The notes: a model not told the origin generated them from the sequence alone. A DNA stretch of 64,000 nt from Polynucleobacter antarcticus (GCF_013307245.1 NZ_CP028941.1:868001-932000), one strand, 5' to 3'; shown: positions 52,090 through 61,918, counted from the stretch's first letter. Made by a program: numbers and translations.

Positions 52090-53754
52090 ATGGAATTTAC
52101 TACAGCGCTACTTTTAGCAACCTTCATTTTGTCAGTAGGCGCTCTATTTATTTTCATTTGGTCTATGTCCCAAGGCCTTTTCGGAGATGGCGGTACAGCC
52201 GCTCAGGAAATCTTTAATACCAATGAGATGGGATCAACGGATGATCCCTCTGGAACAAAGATACAGCAGGAGGGACTGCAAAGGGCAGTCGGCTTTACTG
52301 ATTCCAGTAAACCAGAGTCCAATGATGAAATTGAAGCTCGAATAGAGGCTGACAAGTCTTCCTCATTAGTCGTTGGAATATGCCTAACCCTTTCGGTCAT
52401 GTGGCTAGTCCTAGCCTCAATAGCGGGATTGATATCGTCAATTAAGCTCCATTCACCTGATTGGTTAGTCCAGTATGGCTGGTTAACCTTTGGCAGAATC
52501 AGACCAATACATCTGAATTTAGTAGCCTATGGCTGGTGCTCTTTATCGGGTATTGGGGTTGCCTTATGGCTCATTCCAAGATTACTTAAAACTAAATTAG
52601 TCGGTGCGAACTACGCGATTGTGGGCGGCGCCATTTGGAGTATTGGGGTATTTCTTGGCGCGGTTGCAATTGCTACGGGTAACTCAGCGGGTCTTGAGTG
52701 GCTAGAATTTCCATGGCAAATATCAATGTTGTTGGTCATAGCAGGCGGACTCGTTGGATTTCCTCTTTGGCTGACACTCTTAAAAAGAAAAGTAGACCAT
52801 TTATATGTGTCCGTTTGGTACATCGCAGCAGGGTTGTTATGGTTTCCTGCCCTGTATTTGATTGCCAATATTCCAGGGCTTCATTTTGGCGTTCAGCAGG
52901 CTACGATGAACTGGTGGTTTGGTCATAATGTATTGGGCTTATGGTTTACCCCTCTGGCTTTAGCGGCTTCTTACTACTTCATTCCTAAAGTAATTGGTGA
53001 GCCCATCTATTCATATAATCTCTCACTCGTAGGATTTTGGTCGCTGGCTTTCTTCTATGCTCAAGTGGGAGGACATCACTTAATTGGTGGCCCAGTACCC
53101 ACTTGGCTGATAACTATTTCAATAGTTCAAAGCGTTATGATGTTGATTCCCGTAATTGCTGTAGCGGTTAATCAGCATATGACGGTGATTAAAAACTTTA
53201 GAGCCCTGTATTACTCCCCGACCTTACGATTCATTGTGCTCGGAATGATTATGTATACAGCCGCATCAGTTCAGGGATCCATGGAAGCCTTGAGAAGTGT
53301 GAACGCTATTACCCATTTCACGCATTACACGGTTGCGCATGCCCATTTGGGCTTATATGCCTTCTATTCAATGGTGATGTTCGGAGCTATTTATTTCATC
53401 ATGCCAAGAGTGATGAACTGGGAATGGCCTTATCCAAAATTAATCTCTCTTCATTTTTGGTTAGCATTGATTGGGTTTGCTACTTACTTCATCTTTTTAT
53501 CAATCGGTGGCTGGCTACAGGGATTGGCTATGCTAGATGCCGCCAAACCATTTATGGAATCTGTTGCTATCACGCTGCCGTATCTTGAAGCGCGTTCAAT
53601 CGGTGGTGGTCTCATGACTTTAGGCCATTTAGTATTTGGCTTTCACTTCTTTGCTATGGGATGGAAGCGAGGACCTACTAGATTAGGCGCCACTCTATTT
53701 GCAGACACTCCATTTCTGTTAAATCTACAGAAGAAATTTACTAAACATGTCTAA
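52090..53754 (+). CDS. ccoN: cbb3-type oxidase subunit I with CcoS-like N-terminus
   Basis: 554 residues. The first 45 residues (ALLLATFILSVGALFIFIWS, then MSQGLFGDGGTAAQEIF) look like the small assembly protein CcoS fused to CcoN. After a polar linker comes the oxidase core with haem/CuB histidines in GRIRPIHLNLVAYGW, WWFGHNVLGLWF, GGHHLIGGPVP and HFTHYTVAHAHLGLY. This atypical cbb3 branch reduces O2 at the inner membrane. It overlaps ccoO by 8 bases. Confidence 0.87.
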   Translation: MEFTTALLLATFILSVGALFIFIWSMSQGLFGDGGTAAQEIFNTNEMGSTDDPSGTKIQQEGLQRAVGFTDSSKPESNDEIEARIEADKSSSLVVGICLTLSVMWLVLASIAGLISSIKLHSPDWLVQYGWLTFGRIRPIHLNLVAYGWCSLSGIGVALWLIPRLLKTKLVGANYAIVGGAIWSIGVFLGAVAIATGNSAGLEWLEFPWQISMLLVIAGGLVGFPLWLTLLKRKVDHLYVSVWYIAAGLLWFPALYLIANIPGLHFGVQQATMNWWFGHNVLGLWFTPLALAASYYFIPKVIGEPIYSYNLSLVGFWSLAFFYAQVGGHHLIGGPVPTWLITISIVQSVMMLIPVIAVAVNQHMTVIKNFRALYYSPTLRFIVLGMIMYTAASVQGSMEALRSVNAITHFTHYTVAHAHLGLYAFYSMVMFGAIYFIMPRVMNWEWPYPKLISLHFWLALIGFATYFIFLSIGGWLQGLAMLDAAKPFMESVAITLPYLEARSIGGGLMTLGHLVFGFHFFAMGWKRGPTRLGATLFADTPFLLNLQKKFTKHV

Positions 53755-54358
53755 GAACTCTAGTTACTGGCAGATGGATGAGATCCGGATTGTTGCGGGT
53801 GCGATGGTTATTCTGGGATTTGCAACTGGATTACTGGTACTCGCACCGTACCTTTTGTTAAAAGATGTTGAGCCTCCAAAGGGGCTCAAGCCTTACACTG
53901 CTGAGCAACTTCTGGGCAGGGGGCAATATATTGCTAATGGTTGCATATATTGCCACTCTCAGCAGCCTCGAGATGCTTCCTTAGCGCCTGATGCTAAACG
54001 AGGATGGGGTAGAGCGCCAGTCGCTGGAGATTATGTTTATGACTCTCCACACCTAATGGGTACGATGAGAACCGGCCCCGATCTCTTTAATATCGGAGCA
54101 AGACAGCCCAGTAAAGATTGGCAATTAGGACATCTATACCAACCGAGAGCCTACACTCCTGGATCGATCATGCCTTCCTATCCGTATTTATTTGAAGTGA
54201 AAAAGGCTAGTGAAGTAAAGGAGGGCGATGAAGTAATCAATCTTCCCCCTGCATTTGCTAAAAAGGATGAGGTGGTTGTTGCAAAGCCCGAAGCGCTTCA
54301 ACTAGTGAACTATTTATTGTCTTTAGACCATACGTATCCAGTGAAGACTCTAGAGTGA
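53747..54358 (+). CDS. ccoO: cbb3-type oxidase subunit II (CcoO-like)
   Basis: 203 residues with one N-terminal anchor helix and one haem motif, NGCIYCHSQQPRDASLA. YDSPHLMGTMRTGPDLFNIG and PGSIMPSYPYLFE (axial Met) match CcoO. It carries electrons to CcoN. It overlaps ccoN by 8 bases. Confidence 0.9.
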   Translation: MSKNSSYWQMDEIRIVAGAMVILGFATGLLVLAPYLLLKDVEPPKGLKPYTAEQLLGRGQYIANGCIYCHSQQPRDASLAPDAKRGWGRAPVAGDYVYDSPHLMGTMRTGPDLFNIGARQPSKDWQLGHLYQPRAYTPGSIMPSYPYLFEVKKASEVKEGDEVINLPPAFAKKDEVVVAKPEALQLVNYLLSLDHTYPVKTLE

Positions 54359-54365
54359 TTTATTC

Positions 54366-54953
54366 ATGAGTTCAAAAAATATTAATAAAAATCAACAGCG
54401 AGAAAGAGAGCTTTCTGAGCCTGATGAAAAGGTAAAGCCTTTACCGTGGTTCTTTTTGATGTTCTTAGGCGCTGTCGCAATGTGGGGCTCTTTTTATATT
54501 GTTAGCTCTCCTTCAGGAGGGGCGTCTTCTAATGGTGATAATCGAGCAATATCAAAGCCCCAAGAAAGTATTGCCATGACGCCAAGTGCTGATGGCCAGG
54601 CTATCTTTACCGGTAAATGTGCTGCCTGCCATCAAGCGAGTGGCTTAGGGGTGTCCGGGGTATTTCCACCTTTAGCCGGGGCAGAATGGGTCCTTGGAGA
54701 TCCTAAAATCCTATCCAATATCTTGCTTCATGGTGTTGTTGGAGAGCTGAAGGTAAAAGATGTTATTTACAAAGGAGCGATGCCTGCTTTCAAAACCTTG
54801 AGTGATGATGAGATCGCTGCAGTACTGACCTTTATTCGCTCCCAATGGGGCAACTCCGCTAGTCCGATACCGACAGATGTAGTGAAAGCACAAAGAGAGC
54901 TCACAAAAGATAGGGAAGCATCTTACAACGGTGGTGATGAGCTCATAAAATAG
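54366..54953 (+). CDS. Membrane-anchored cytochrome c (CcoP-like, one haem)
   Basis: 195 residues: a cytoplasmic start, one transmembrane helix (LPWFFLMFLGAVAMWGSFYI) and a single haem domain with CAACHQASGLGVSGVFPPL and likely Met in YKGAMPAFKTLSD. Canonical CcoP has two haems, so this is a reduced form typical of atypical cbb3 operons. It lies 7 bases after ccoO. Confidence 0.83.
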   Translation: MSSKNINKNQQRERELSEPDEKVKPLPWFFLMFLGAVAMWGSFYIVSSPSGGASSNGDNRAISKPQESIAMTPSADGQAIFTGKCAACHQASGLGVSGVFPPLAGAEWVLGDPKILSNILLHGVVGELKVKDVIYKGAMPAFKTLSDDEIAAVLTFIRSQWGNSASPIPTDVVKAQRELTKDREASYNGGDELIK

Positions 54954-54955
54954 TG

Positions 54956-55594
54956 ATGAATTCAGTAAATCAAACAGCATCGTTGCTTAAAACTTTTGCA
55001 ATATGCTGCCTTTTGATTGGTACTGCATCCCTAATTCTTTTTAAATCTACCTTGGGCGGCGAGGCTTTTACTACCGAATCATTGAGGAGAGCCGAAATTG
55101 CTCAGTCACCCAAAATGATTTCTACTTTTGAGGTGACAGATTTAAATAATCAAAAAAAGTATTTAAAAGATATCTTTCTTGAGGACAATAAATCTTATAT
55201 TGTTGGATTTATTTATACCAATTGTGCAACCTATTGTGCTGCACAGTCCAGCAACTTTCAGCAGCTTCAACAAAAGATCGATTCTAGAGGCTTACATGAT
55301 CGGGTTGGGCTACTTTCAATCAGCTTTGATCCTGATCATGACAGTCCAGAAAAAGTCCGTAGCTATGCCAAAAAATATCAGGCAGATGAGAAAATTTGGA
55401 AGTTCTCTATAGCGGGCAAGGATAATCTAAGAGCCCAATTATTTGATCAATTTGGGGTGATTGTCATACCTGCAGAACTTGGCGAATTTGAACATAATTC
55501 CGCATTACTATTAGTGGATAAGGGTGGCAGGATTATTAGAGTATTTGATGATAATCAGATCGATGAGGCACTCAATCAAGCAATCAGTCTATAA
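54956..55594 (+). CDS. SCO1/SenC-family copper assembly protein
   Basis: 212 residues from ATG 54956 (a GTG one codon earlier is possible). One N-terminal anchor helix, then a thioredoxin-like fold with copper ligands in GFIYTNCATYCAAQSSN (CxxxC) and a His in FEHNSALLLVD. It delivers copper to oxidase CuB/CuA centres, which fits its place in the operon. Confidence 0.87.
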   Translation: MNSVNQTASLLKTFAICCLLIGTASLILFKSTLGGEAFTTESLRRAEIAQSPKMISTFEVTDLNNQKKYLKDIFLEDNKSYIVGFIYTNCATYCAAQSSNFQQLQQKIDSRGLHDRVGLLSISFDPDHDSPEKVRSYAKKYQADEKIWKFSIAGKDNLRAQLFDQFGVIVIPAELGEFEHNSALLLVDKGGRIIRVFDDNQIDEALNQAISL

Positions 55595-55604
55595 GTCTCT
55601 AGGA

Positions 55605-56201
55605 ATGATGCAATTGCAAAAAAAACTGCCCATACTGATCTTATTACTTGCCATTAGCTTATCGATTCCGCCCTTAAGAGCTTACATTGAGCAAAGTATG
55701 GCTATTCATATGCTAGTACAGATGCCCCTGTTGCTACTCTCTGGGTATTTCGTGTACCCCAGCATTCAGGCTAGGTCAAGTAAATTTAAATCATTGGGTC
55801 ATTACGATTTCTGGGGACTGACTAGTTTTTTTACATTCTTTCTCATTCTTACATTTTGGTCTTTACCTATTTCAATCGATTTGGCGATTATCAAAGTAGA
55901 AGTTGATTTTTTAAAAGTGCTCAGCTTATTTTTGGCGGGTGTACTCTTGAGATCGTCTCTATCTAGAGCCCCCTTTGTTTTGCCCTTATTCTTTTTTACT
56001 TACTTATTAGCGATGTTTATTTGGATGGGCATATATTTGCAATCCACTTCACAAAGAGTATGCAATGCTTACTCATTAGAAAGTCAAGTACGCACTGGTT
56101 ATGGACTAATCATAATTTCAACTCTATTATTTACTGGATGGTTAGCGTATTTATATTTTTCTAATATGCGGGATAATTCAGTTAACCATAAACTTCATTA
56201 G
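55605..56201 (+). CDS. Membrane protein, CtaG-like oxidase accessory
   Basis: 198 residues from ATG 55605. About five or six helices. SIPPLRAYIEQSMAIHMLVQ followed by MPLLLLSGYFV recalls CtaG_Cox11/caa3-type assembly factors (HMxxH...LLL). It is the last gene of the oxidase operon and probably helps insert copper. The similarity is short, so the call is tentative. Confidence 0.6.
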   Translation: MMQLQKKLPILILLLAISLSIPPLRAYIEQSMAIHMLVQMPLLLLSGYFVYPSIQARSSKFKSLGHYDFWGLTSFFTFFLILTFWSLPISIDLAIIKVEVDFLKVLSLFLAGVLLRSSLSRAPFVLPLFFFTYLLAMFIWMGIYLQSTSQRVCNAYSLESQVRTGYGLIIISTLLFTGWLAYLYFSNMRDNSVNHKLH

Positions 56202-56236
56202 TCTCATTTTCTAGCCCCTATTAATATCTCTGCGTA

Positions 56237-56428
56237 ATGCCCCTGCGTAATTCTCCTAACCAAATATTAGACCTAGATGATCTGAGTCAACTAGAAAGTA
56301 TTGTCTGTGACAAGCGAAGAGGGCAACGTTCACTCGCTAAAAAGTCTCGGCGTAATCGACATTACGAAAAGCAATTCATACGCAATACCTTATTACGAAC
56401 ACCGGTAGATAAGCCTCTAAATGAGTGA
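56237..56428 (+). CDS. Small basic hypothetical protein
   Basis: 63 residues: acidic first half (ILDLDDLSQLESIVCDKRRG), then Arg/Lys-rich (AKKSRRNRHYEKQFIRNTLL). No family is recognised. The stop codon lies within a GAGT tandem repeat, so changes in repeat number would alter the C-terminus. Confidence 0.5.
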   Translation: MPLRNSPNQILDLDDLSQLESIVCDKRRGQRSLAKKSRRNRHYEKQFIRNTLLRTPVDKPLNE

Positions 56429-56458
56429 GTGAGTGAGTGAGTGAATGAGTGAATGAGT
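56423..56458. repeat. GAGT tetranucleotide tandem repeat
   Basis: Nine units, GAGT x5, then GAAT, GAGT, GAAT, GAGT. It overlaps the end of the 56237-56428 gene and precedes the VOC gene. Such arrays can vary in length by slippage. Confidence 0.8.
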
Positions 56459-56505
56459 AAATTTAGTTATATTGACACTATAAAAACTTAAAAGAGGAAA
56501 AATAT

Positions 56506-56886
56506 ATGTTTAGTCACATTATGTTGGGTGCAAATGATTTAGAAATCTCACGGAATTTCTACGATGCGGCGCTAGGAGCCTTAGGAGTAAAGCCAGGAAG
56601 CTTTAGTCATGATAAGTACTTCTATCGTGGCCCGGGTGGAGTTTTTGCGATAACAAAACCGATTGATGGCGCCATAGCAACCCATGCTAACGGAGGAACT
56701 ATCGGGTTTAGCGCTAAATCAATAGCGGATGTTGATGCGTTTCATGCTATTGGAGTGGCTCACGGTGGTAATTCTTGCGAGGGAGACCCAGGATATCGTG
56801 ATGGTGTAGCCGGCACGATTTATATTGCTTGGCTCAGAGATCCTGCTGGTAACAAAATATGTGCAATGCACAGGCCTGCTAAATAG
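56506..56886 (+). CDS. VOC (glyoxalase-like) family protein
   Basis: 126 residues. MFSHIMLGANDLEISRNFYD at the start and WLRDPAGNKICAMHRP at the end are typical of the vicinal-oxygen-chelate fold (paired beta-alpha-beta modules, metal His/Glu). The precise activity (glyoxalase, dioxygenase or resistance protein) cannot be told. AAAGAGGAAA ribosome site. Confidence 0.82.
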   Translation: MFSHIMLGANDLEISRNFYDAALGALGVKPGSFSHDKYFYRGPGGVFAITKPIDGAIATHANGGTIGFSAKSIADVDAFHAIGVAHGGNSCEGDPGYRDGVAGTIYIAWLRDPAGNKICAMHRPAK

Positions 56887-56916
56887 CTATTTGTTTGGCG
56901 ACTTAAGATAAAAAAT

Positions 56917-56951
56917 AACCCCTCTTTAAATACGAGATTTTAAGAGGGGTT
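56917..56951 (-). terminator. Terminator after glyoxylate carboligase
   Basis: Ten-bp stem AACCCCTCTT/AAGAGGGGTT with a T-rich stretch on the minus-strand exit side. Could also serve the convergent VOC gene. Confidence 0.72.
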
Positions 56952-57013
56952 GTAATAAAAACTGCAGGACGTCTAAATCAAAACTGCTAAAACCATGAAG
57001 CTGGTAGGAGGAT

Positions 57014-58804
57014 TTACTCTAGAAGACCAGCGTTTACCAAGCCTTCCATTCCAGCAGGGTGGCGGCAATCAATATCTTCAAACTCATTCACATTATTGAT
57101 TTCAGTACCCATAGCAATGTTCGTTACTTTTTCTAGGATTACTTCAACCACTACCGGTACACGGAACTCTAAAGCCATCTTCTGAGCCTGTACTAAGGCA
57201 TCACGAATTTTCGCTGGATCAGTTACGCGCAGGGCTTTACAACCTAAGCCTTCAACGACTTTACCGTGGTCTACGCCATATCCCTTAAGGTTAGGGTCAT
57301 CTACGTTAATGTTGTCAAAAGCCAGCTGGACACAGTAGTCCATTTCAAAACCACGCTGTGCCTGACGAATTAATCCCAGATAACTGTTATTGACTAACAC
57401 CATCACAAGCGGTAGGTTGAACTGCGCACCAACGGCTAGCTCTTCAATTAAGAACTGGAAGTCATAGTCACCTGCCAGGCCAACCACCGTTTTAGTAGGA
57501 TCTGAAGCGAGTACACCCAGGGCTGCAGGGATTGTCCAACCTAATGGACCAGCTTGTCCGCAGTTAATCCATTGGCGTGCGCCATAGACATGCAAGAACT
57601 GTGAGCCACCGATTTGGGATAAGCCAATATTGGATACATATACTGTATCGCGTCCAAATGCAGCATTCATTTCTTGATAAACACGTTGCGGTTTGATAGG
57701 CACATTGTCGTAGTCAGTTTTGCGATGCATTAATTGCTTACGCTCTTGACAACGGCTGACCCACTCACTGTAGTTGTTGAGCTTGCCCTGTGCTTTCCAC
57801 TCTTTGGCAACTTCGATAAACAGTTCTAAGGCAGCTTTTGCATCAGAAACAATGCCGTAGTCTGGGTTGAAAACACGGCCAATTTGAGTTGGCTCGATAT
57901 CTACGTGTACAAATTTTCGATCTTTGCAATATACCTCTGTGGAACCAGTATGACGATTGGCCCAGCGATTACCGATACCTAATACAAAATCACTTGCAAG
58001 CATGGTTGCATTACCGTAACGATGTGAGGTTTGCAGGCCAACCATTCCTGCCATCAAGGGATGGTCATCCGGTATTGTGCCCCAGCCCATCAAAGTAGGG
58101 ATGACTGGAATACCAGTCAATTCAGCAAACTCTACCAATAACTTATCCGCATCCGCATTAATGATGCCGCCACCCGCCACAATTAAGGGCTTAGATGAGC
58201 TCATCAACATCCCAAATGCTTTTTCAATTTGCTTGCGACTCGCAGCAGGCTTATAAACTGGAAGTGGCTCGTACGTGTCGATATCAAATTCAATTTCAGC
58301 CATTTGTACGTCAATTGGCAAGTCAATTAATACTGGACCTGGACGACCCGAGCGCATTGTATGAAAAGCCTGCTGGAATACACGAGGTACCAAACCAGGT
58401 TCACGAACGGTTACGGACATTTTTGTCAGCGGCTTAGAGATACTCTCGATATCTACTGCCTGAAAATCTTCTTTATAGAGTCGAGCGCGGGGCGCCTGAC
58501 CAGTAATGCACAAAATAGGAATAGAGTCAGCGCTCGCAGAGTACAAGCCGGTAATCATGTCAGTGCCGCCAGGACCAGAAGTACCAAGACAAACACCGAT
58601 ATTGCCAGCTTTGGCTCGGGTGTAACCCTCGGCCATATGTGATGCACCTTCAACGTGACGAGCCAAAATGTGAGTGATCGATTGACGCTCTCTCATTTGG
58701 GCATAAAGCGGATTAATCGCAGCGCCTGGAACGCCAAACGCCATTGTGACGCCTTCTTTTTCCATTACCAGTACCGCTGCCATTGCTGCTTTCATTTTCG
58801 CCAT
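57014..58804 (-). CDS. gcl: Glyoxylate carboligase
   Basis: 596 residues, a thiamine-diphosphate enzyme of the usual Gcl length. [20 protein letters not shown] carries Val51 where most ThDP enzymes have Glu, a hallmark of Gcl. ThDP motif [18 protein letters not shown]-binding region in the middle. It joins two glyoxylates to tartronate semialdehyde plus CO2. The adjacent hyi/glxR genes of the usual operon are not in the window, so the rest of the pathway is elsewhere or beyond the edge. Confidence 0.92.
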   Translation of the reverse strand: MAKMKAAMAAVLVMEKEGVTMAFGVPGAAINPLYAQMRERQSITHILARHVEGASHMAEGYTRAKAGNIGVCLGTSGPGGTDMITGLYSASADSIPILCITGQAPRARLYKEDFQAVDIESISKPLTKMSVTVREPGLVPRVFQQAFHTMRSGRPGPVLIDLPIDVQMAEIEFDIDTYEPLPVYKPAASRKQIEKAFGMLMSSSKPLIVAGGGIINADADKLLVEFAELTGIPVIPTLMGWGTIPDDHPLMAGMVGLQTSHRYGNATMLASDFVLGIGNRWANRHTGSTEVYCKDRKFVHVDIEPTQIGRVFNPDYGIVSDAKAALELFIEVAKEWKAQGKLNNYSEWVSRCQERKQLMHRKTDYDNVPIKPQRVYQEMNAAFGRDTVYVSNIGLSQIGGSQFLHVYGARQWINCGQAGPLGWTIPAALGVLASDPTKTVVGLAGDYDFQFLIEELAVGAQFNLPLVMVLVNNSYLGLIRQAQRGFEMDYCVQLAFDNINVDDPNLKGYGVDHGKVVEGLGCKALRVTDPAKIRDALVQAQKMALEFRVPVVVEVILEKVTNIAMGTEINNVNEFEDIDCRHPAGMEGLVNAGLLE

Positions 58805-59096
58805 GATGTCTCCATTAAATTAAATAATGATGTGATTCTAGTGAATTCACCACAATGGGAACAGTGCTTATTCCCATATCAGCTATTCCATGTTGGAATA
58901 TTTGAATAGATGCTGAGCATAGATTCTGAATACAGAGTATCTGAGAACGCTGATGCGCACATAACAGATGAAACCTAAGAGATTATTGCAGCGCAGCACG
59001 AATGCAATAGCGTTGCTTACAAAACTTCAGGCAATCGGCAGATTTGATTTCTGATGATCTGATGGCATTTTGATCTAATGGCTGCTTAGCCCTAAT

Positions 59097-59552
59097 TTAA
59101 GACCTACTGAGATCTTTAAGAGAGCCTGTATCTAATTCTTCCAGCATGGCAGCCAGAGTTTGTTTTTGTATCTTGTCCTTAGATTCCTGCATGGCATCTA
59201 CTAAAACATCACGGATATCAGCGGCCTCTACCAACTCCATTCCCCAATCAGGGAATAGGCGATCTCGGACCTCATTGCCTTCCTGGAGAAGCACAACATC
59301 TGAATGCCGGGGATCAGCAGAAATCAGCTTCATGAGGCTGGTGACGTTGTCGCGAGGACCCTCTAACCACTGAAAAAAGATGCCACTTCCGTAAACCAAG
59401 ATACCTGTGATGCCAAATCGGGGGTTGTGATGTTGGGCAGAAGCAATAATGCTGGCTATAGAGTCTTCCTTTAGCTCAGGAGTCGCTCGGCTACAGTAAA
59501 CCAAGTTGTGTATCGATTTACCGAGTCCCTCATCATTTTGTTGTAAGTACAT
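59097..59552 (-). CDS. BLUF-domain photoreceptor
   Basis: 151 residues. BLUF core: HNLVYCSRATPELKED (flavin-contact Tyr), RFGITGILVYGSGIFFQWLE (includes Asn/Gln and Trp contacts) and DPRHSDVVLLQEG. A short C-terminal helix follows with no output domain, so it probably signals by protein interaction. Blue-light sensing fits a surface-water bacterium. It stands alone. Confidence 0.9.
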   Translation of the reverse strand: MYLQQNDEGLGKSIHNLVYCSRATPELKEDSIASIIASAQHHNPRFGITGILVYGSGIFFQWLEGPRDNVTSLMKLISADPRHSDVVLLQEGNEVRDRLFPDWGMELVEAADIRDVLVDAMQESKDKIQKQTLAAMLEELDTGSLKDLSRS

Positions 59553-59845
59553 TTAGTTCATTTCCACGTATTGAGTGTTCAAACTACGGACACATTAATC
59601 TTACCCAGCTCAAGTCTTCAATCTATCTTACTGGTAAATCGGCATTACCCCAATAGGAGATGCGTTTGGACTATGACACTGAGAATGGCTCAAACAAAGC
59701 AAATGAGGTGAATAAAGGAAATGGGGGACTAAATTTGTAAACAAACACCTCTATTTAGTCTACAGCGGTGATTTACTGTAGAAAATAAAACATGTAATGT
59801 AGTCATTTCCTATTAAGGTGATTTTTAACTAGAAACGAAAGTTCT

Positions 59846-60661
59846 ATGCGCAAAGTGGTACCCCAGTTTGTTCTCACGCTGATACTGTTTTTGCTGTGCC
59901 CACTTGTTCAAAGTGCGGGACCTCAATCGCCAGCAGAAAAAGTACGTATTTATTTGCTTGGTGAAATTCATGACAATCCTCAAAGTCTGAGCCAGCGTTT
60001 AGCCTTCATAAACGTACTCATTGAGCGGGGTCAGCAACCCGTCTTGCTAATGGAGCAATTTGATCGTGAAAATCAAGCCGCTTTAGATCTAGCACTTGCA
60101 ACATGCGCTGATACAGATTGCGTAATAAAGAAAGTAGGCGGCTCTGGCTGGAATTGGGATTTATACATCCCCTTTATTCAGCTCGCTCTCGATAAGAAGG
60201 CTACTATGCAGGTAGCCAATTTATCTAATAGTGATGTACGTAAGGTGGTGTTTGAGGGATTCTCCGCTGTTTATGATCCGCAGTTTATAAAGCGCTATCA
60301 GCTCGATCAACTGCCGCCTAAATTAATCAAAGCCCAAACCATTGCGATTAAGGACGGTCATTGTGGCATGCTTCCTGAGAAGGCAATAGCCCCGATGGTG
60401 CAGGGGCAAATCGCACGTGACGTGTGGATGGCTTACCTGATTCAGAATGCCAAAAGTAATCCAGTAATCTTAATTGCAGGCAATGGGCATGTTCGAAAAG
60501 ACGCAGGCGTCTATCAGTGGCTTTCTACCCATGAGCAGTCTCAGACTCAAGTACATGGCTATATTGAAAATAAACAAAGCACGGATTCACAATGGTACGA
60601 CTATGTTCATCTTATGAAGCCAGTGCTTCGAGAGGATCCTTGTCTTGTCTTTAAAAAATAG
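59846..60661 (+). CDS. ChaN-like exported protein
   Basis: 271 residues with a signal peptide. YLLGEIHDNPQSLSQRLAFI, VLLMEQFDRENQAALDLAL, SGWNWDLYIPFIQLA and ILIAGNGHVRKDAGVYQWL are the ChaN/Tiki-type motifs (GExHDN, GNGHxRxD). ChaN binds haem or metal at the outer membrane. No lipobox is seen, so it may be periplasmic. Confidence 0.83.
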   Translation: MRKVVPQFVLTLILFLLCPLVQSAGPQSPAEKVRIYLLGEIHDNPQSLSQRLAFINVLIERGQQPVLLMEQFDRENQAALDLALATCADTDCVIKKVGGSGWNWDLYIPFIQLALDKKATMQVANLSNSDVRKVVFEGFSAVYDPQFIKRYQLDQLPPKLIKAQTIAIKDGHCGMLPEKAIAPMVQGQIARDVWMAYLIQNAKSNPVILIAGNGHVRKDAGVYQWLSTHEQSQTQVHGYIENKQSTDSQWYDYVHLMKPVLREDPCLVFKK

Positions 60662-60867
60662 TCAAAAAGATAAAGTGTGTTAAGTACCTTATCGTAAGTT
60701 GGATCGAATAAAGCTTTGTATATCGTCAAAAAATTGCCCAATTCTCTTTTTTAACTCAATCAGTGATTTAAATGGGTTCATCTAGAGTTTTCGCGGTGTT
60801 TATTTAGATAGTCAACAGATGCTCTTAGGCCTGCAAATATATTTTAGGCAGTTTACACTTTTATGCT

Positions 60868-61224
60868 ATGACCGGACGCATCAAAAGAAAAGAGATAGCA
60901 GCGCAGGCTCTCAGTCAGCAATCTGTTTCTTTGTCTCAAGAGGTGGTGTGCCAACTCTGCCACCGACCGATTCCAAAAGCTCAGCGTGACGCACATCATT
61001 TGATTCCTAAATCTCGAGGTGGTGCAGTGACTGTTGTGTTGCATCGGCTTTGTCATCGTCAAGTGCATGCCCTTTTTACCGAAACACAGCTAGCACGTCA
61101 TTACTCTACGATGGAGGCTTTAAGCACTCATCCAGAGATAGCCCGCTTTGTTGATTGGATAAAAGATAAACCCTCTGATCTCAACACTACCATTCGACGA
61201 AGTCGAGACAAAGGGCGATTGTAA
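60868..61224 (+). CDS. HNH-domain protein
   Basis: 118 residues. The ribbon VVCQLCHRPIPKAQRDAHHL, IPKSRGG and LHRLCHRQVHALF gives paired CxxC/CxxH-like zinc ligands with the HH-N/H catalytic region of HNH nucleases. No partner or defence gene is adjacent. Such stand-alone HNH proteins are common and mostly uncharacterised. Confidence 0.75.
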   Translation: MTGRIKRKEIAAQALSQQSVSLSQEVVCQLCHRPIPKAQRDAHHLIPKSRGGAVTVVLHRLCHRQVHALFTETQLARHYSTMEALSTHPEIARFVDWIKDKPSDLNTTIRRSRDKGRL

Positions 61225-61266
61225 ATAATAGTTTTTTGCTATCAAGGAAGACTTCTGAATGTATTT

Positions 61267-61905
61267 ATGCAAGATTTAAAAAAACAGCCTTTCAATGCTT
61301 ACTTGGATTTTCCACCAGAAAATCTTATTGAGCGTATTTGGCAAGAACTAAGGCGGGCCCCACATGATCGTCACCATGACTGGAAAAGACCCGCATTGGC
61401 GAGTGTTGGCCTAGATGGGACACCTCAAGTACGGACTGTCATTTTGCGTGATGCAGACGTCGACTTATGGACGCTGACTGCATATACCGACGCACGCAGC
61501 GCCAAGTGTTCTGAACTCATTCAATACGGAGCGGCCCAACTCGTATTCTGGAGTGCGCGACTCAATTGGCAGTTACGCGTCACCTCAACTGTAGTTGTTC
61601 ACACGGATGGTATTCAAGTAAGCAATGCTTGGGCTAAGGTTAGTCAAACACATGCCTCGAAAGATTATTTGAGTGAGCTAGCCCCTGGCAGCGTACTACT
61701 TCAAAATCATGGAGAAGATAAAGCTGTCGCTAAGGGTTCTAATGCCTCTAATGCCTCTAATGCCTCTAATGCCTCTAATGGGGATCACTACTTAGCAGTA
61801 TTAAGCTTTCAAGTACAGTCAATCGACTGGTTGGCTTTAGACCGAGAAGGCCATTGCCGAGCTCGTATTTTTCATGATGGACAAATAGTGGCGCTCACGC
61901 CCTAA
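61267..61905 (+). CDS. Pyridoxamine 5'-phosphate oxidase-like flavoprotein
   Basis: 212 residues. KRPALASVGLDGTPQVRTVI with LRDADVDLWTLTAYTDARSA and QLVFWSARLNWQLRVTSTV fit the FMN-binding split barrel of the PNPOx-like (Alr4036-type) family. The C-terminus binds the cofactor. It contains a (Ser-Asn-Ala)n insert coded by a 9-bp tandem repeat near residue 158. Confidence 0.78.
   Translation: MQDLKKQPFNAYLDFPPENLIERIWQELRRAPHDRHHDWKRPALASVGLDGTPQVRTVILRDADVDLWTLTAYTDARSAKCSELIQYGAAQLVFWSARLNWQLRVTSTVVVHTDGIQVSNAWAKVSQTHASKDYLSELAPGSVLLQNHGEDKAVAKGSNASNASNASNASNGDHYLAVLSFQVQSIDWLALDREGHCRARIFHDGQIVALTP
61738..61780 (+). repeat. In-frame 9-bp tandem repeat (Ser-Asn-Ala)
   Basis: TCTAATGCC repeated 4.8 times within the flavoprotein gene. 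Being a multiple of three, copy changes add or remove Ser-Asn-Ala units without shifting the frame. Confidence 0.85.
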
Positions 61906-61918
61906 TAAATAGAGCTAG

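Noticed and set aside
56423..56458. CRISPR array
   Set aside because: Four-base units without spacers; a simple tandem repeat. No CRISPR-type repeat-spacer array was seen anywhere in the window.
60868..61224. Defence island around the HNH gene
   Set aside because: Neighbours are a ChaN-like protein, a PNPOx-like flavoprotein and an osmoprotectant transporter; no restriction, toxin or phage genes accompany it.
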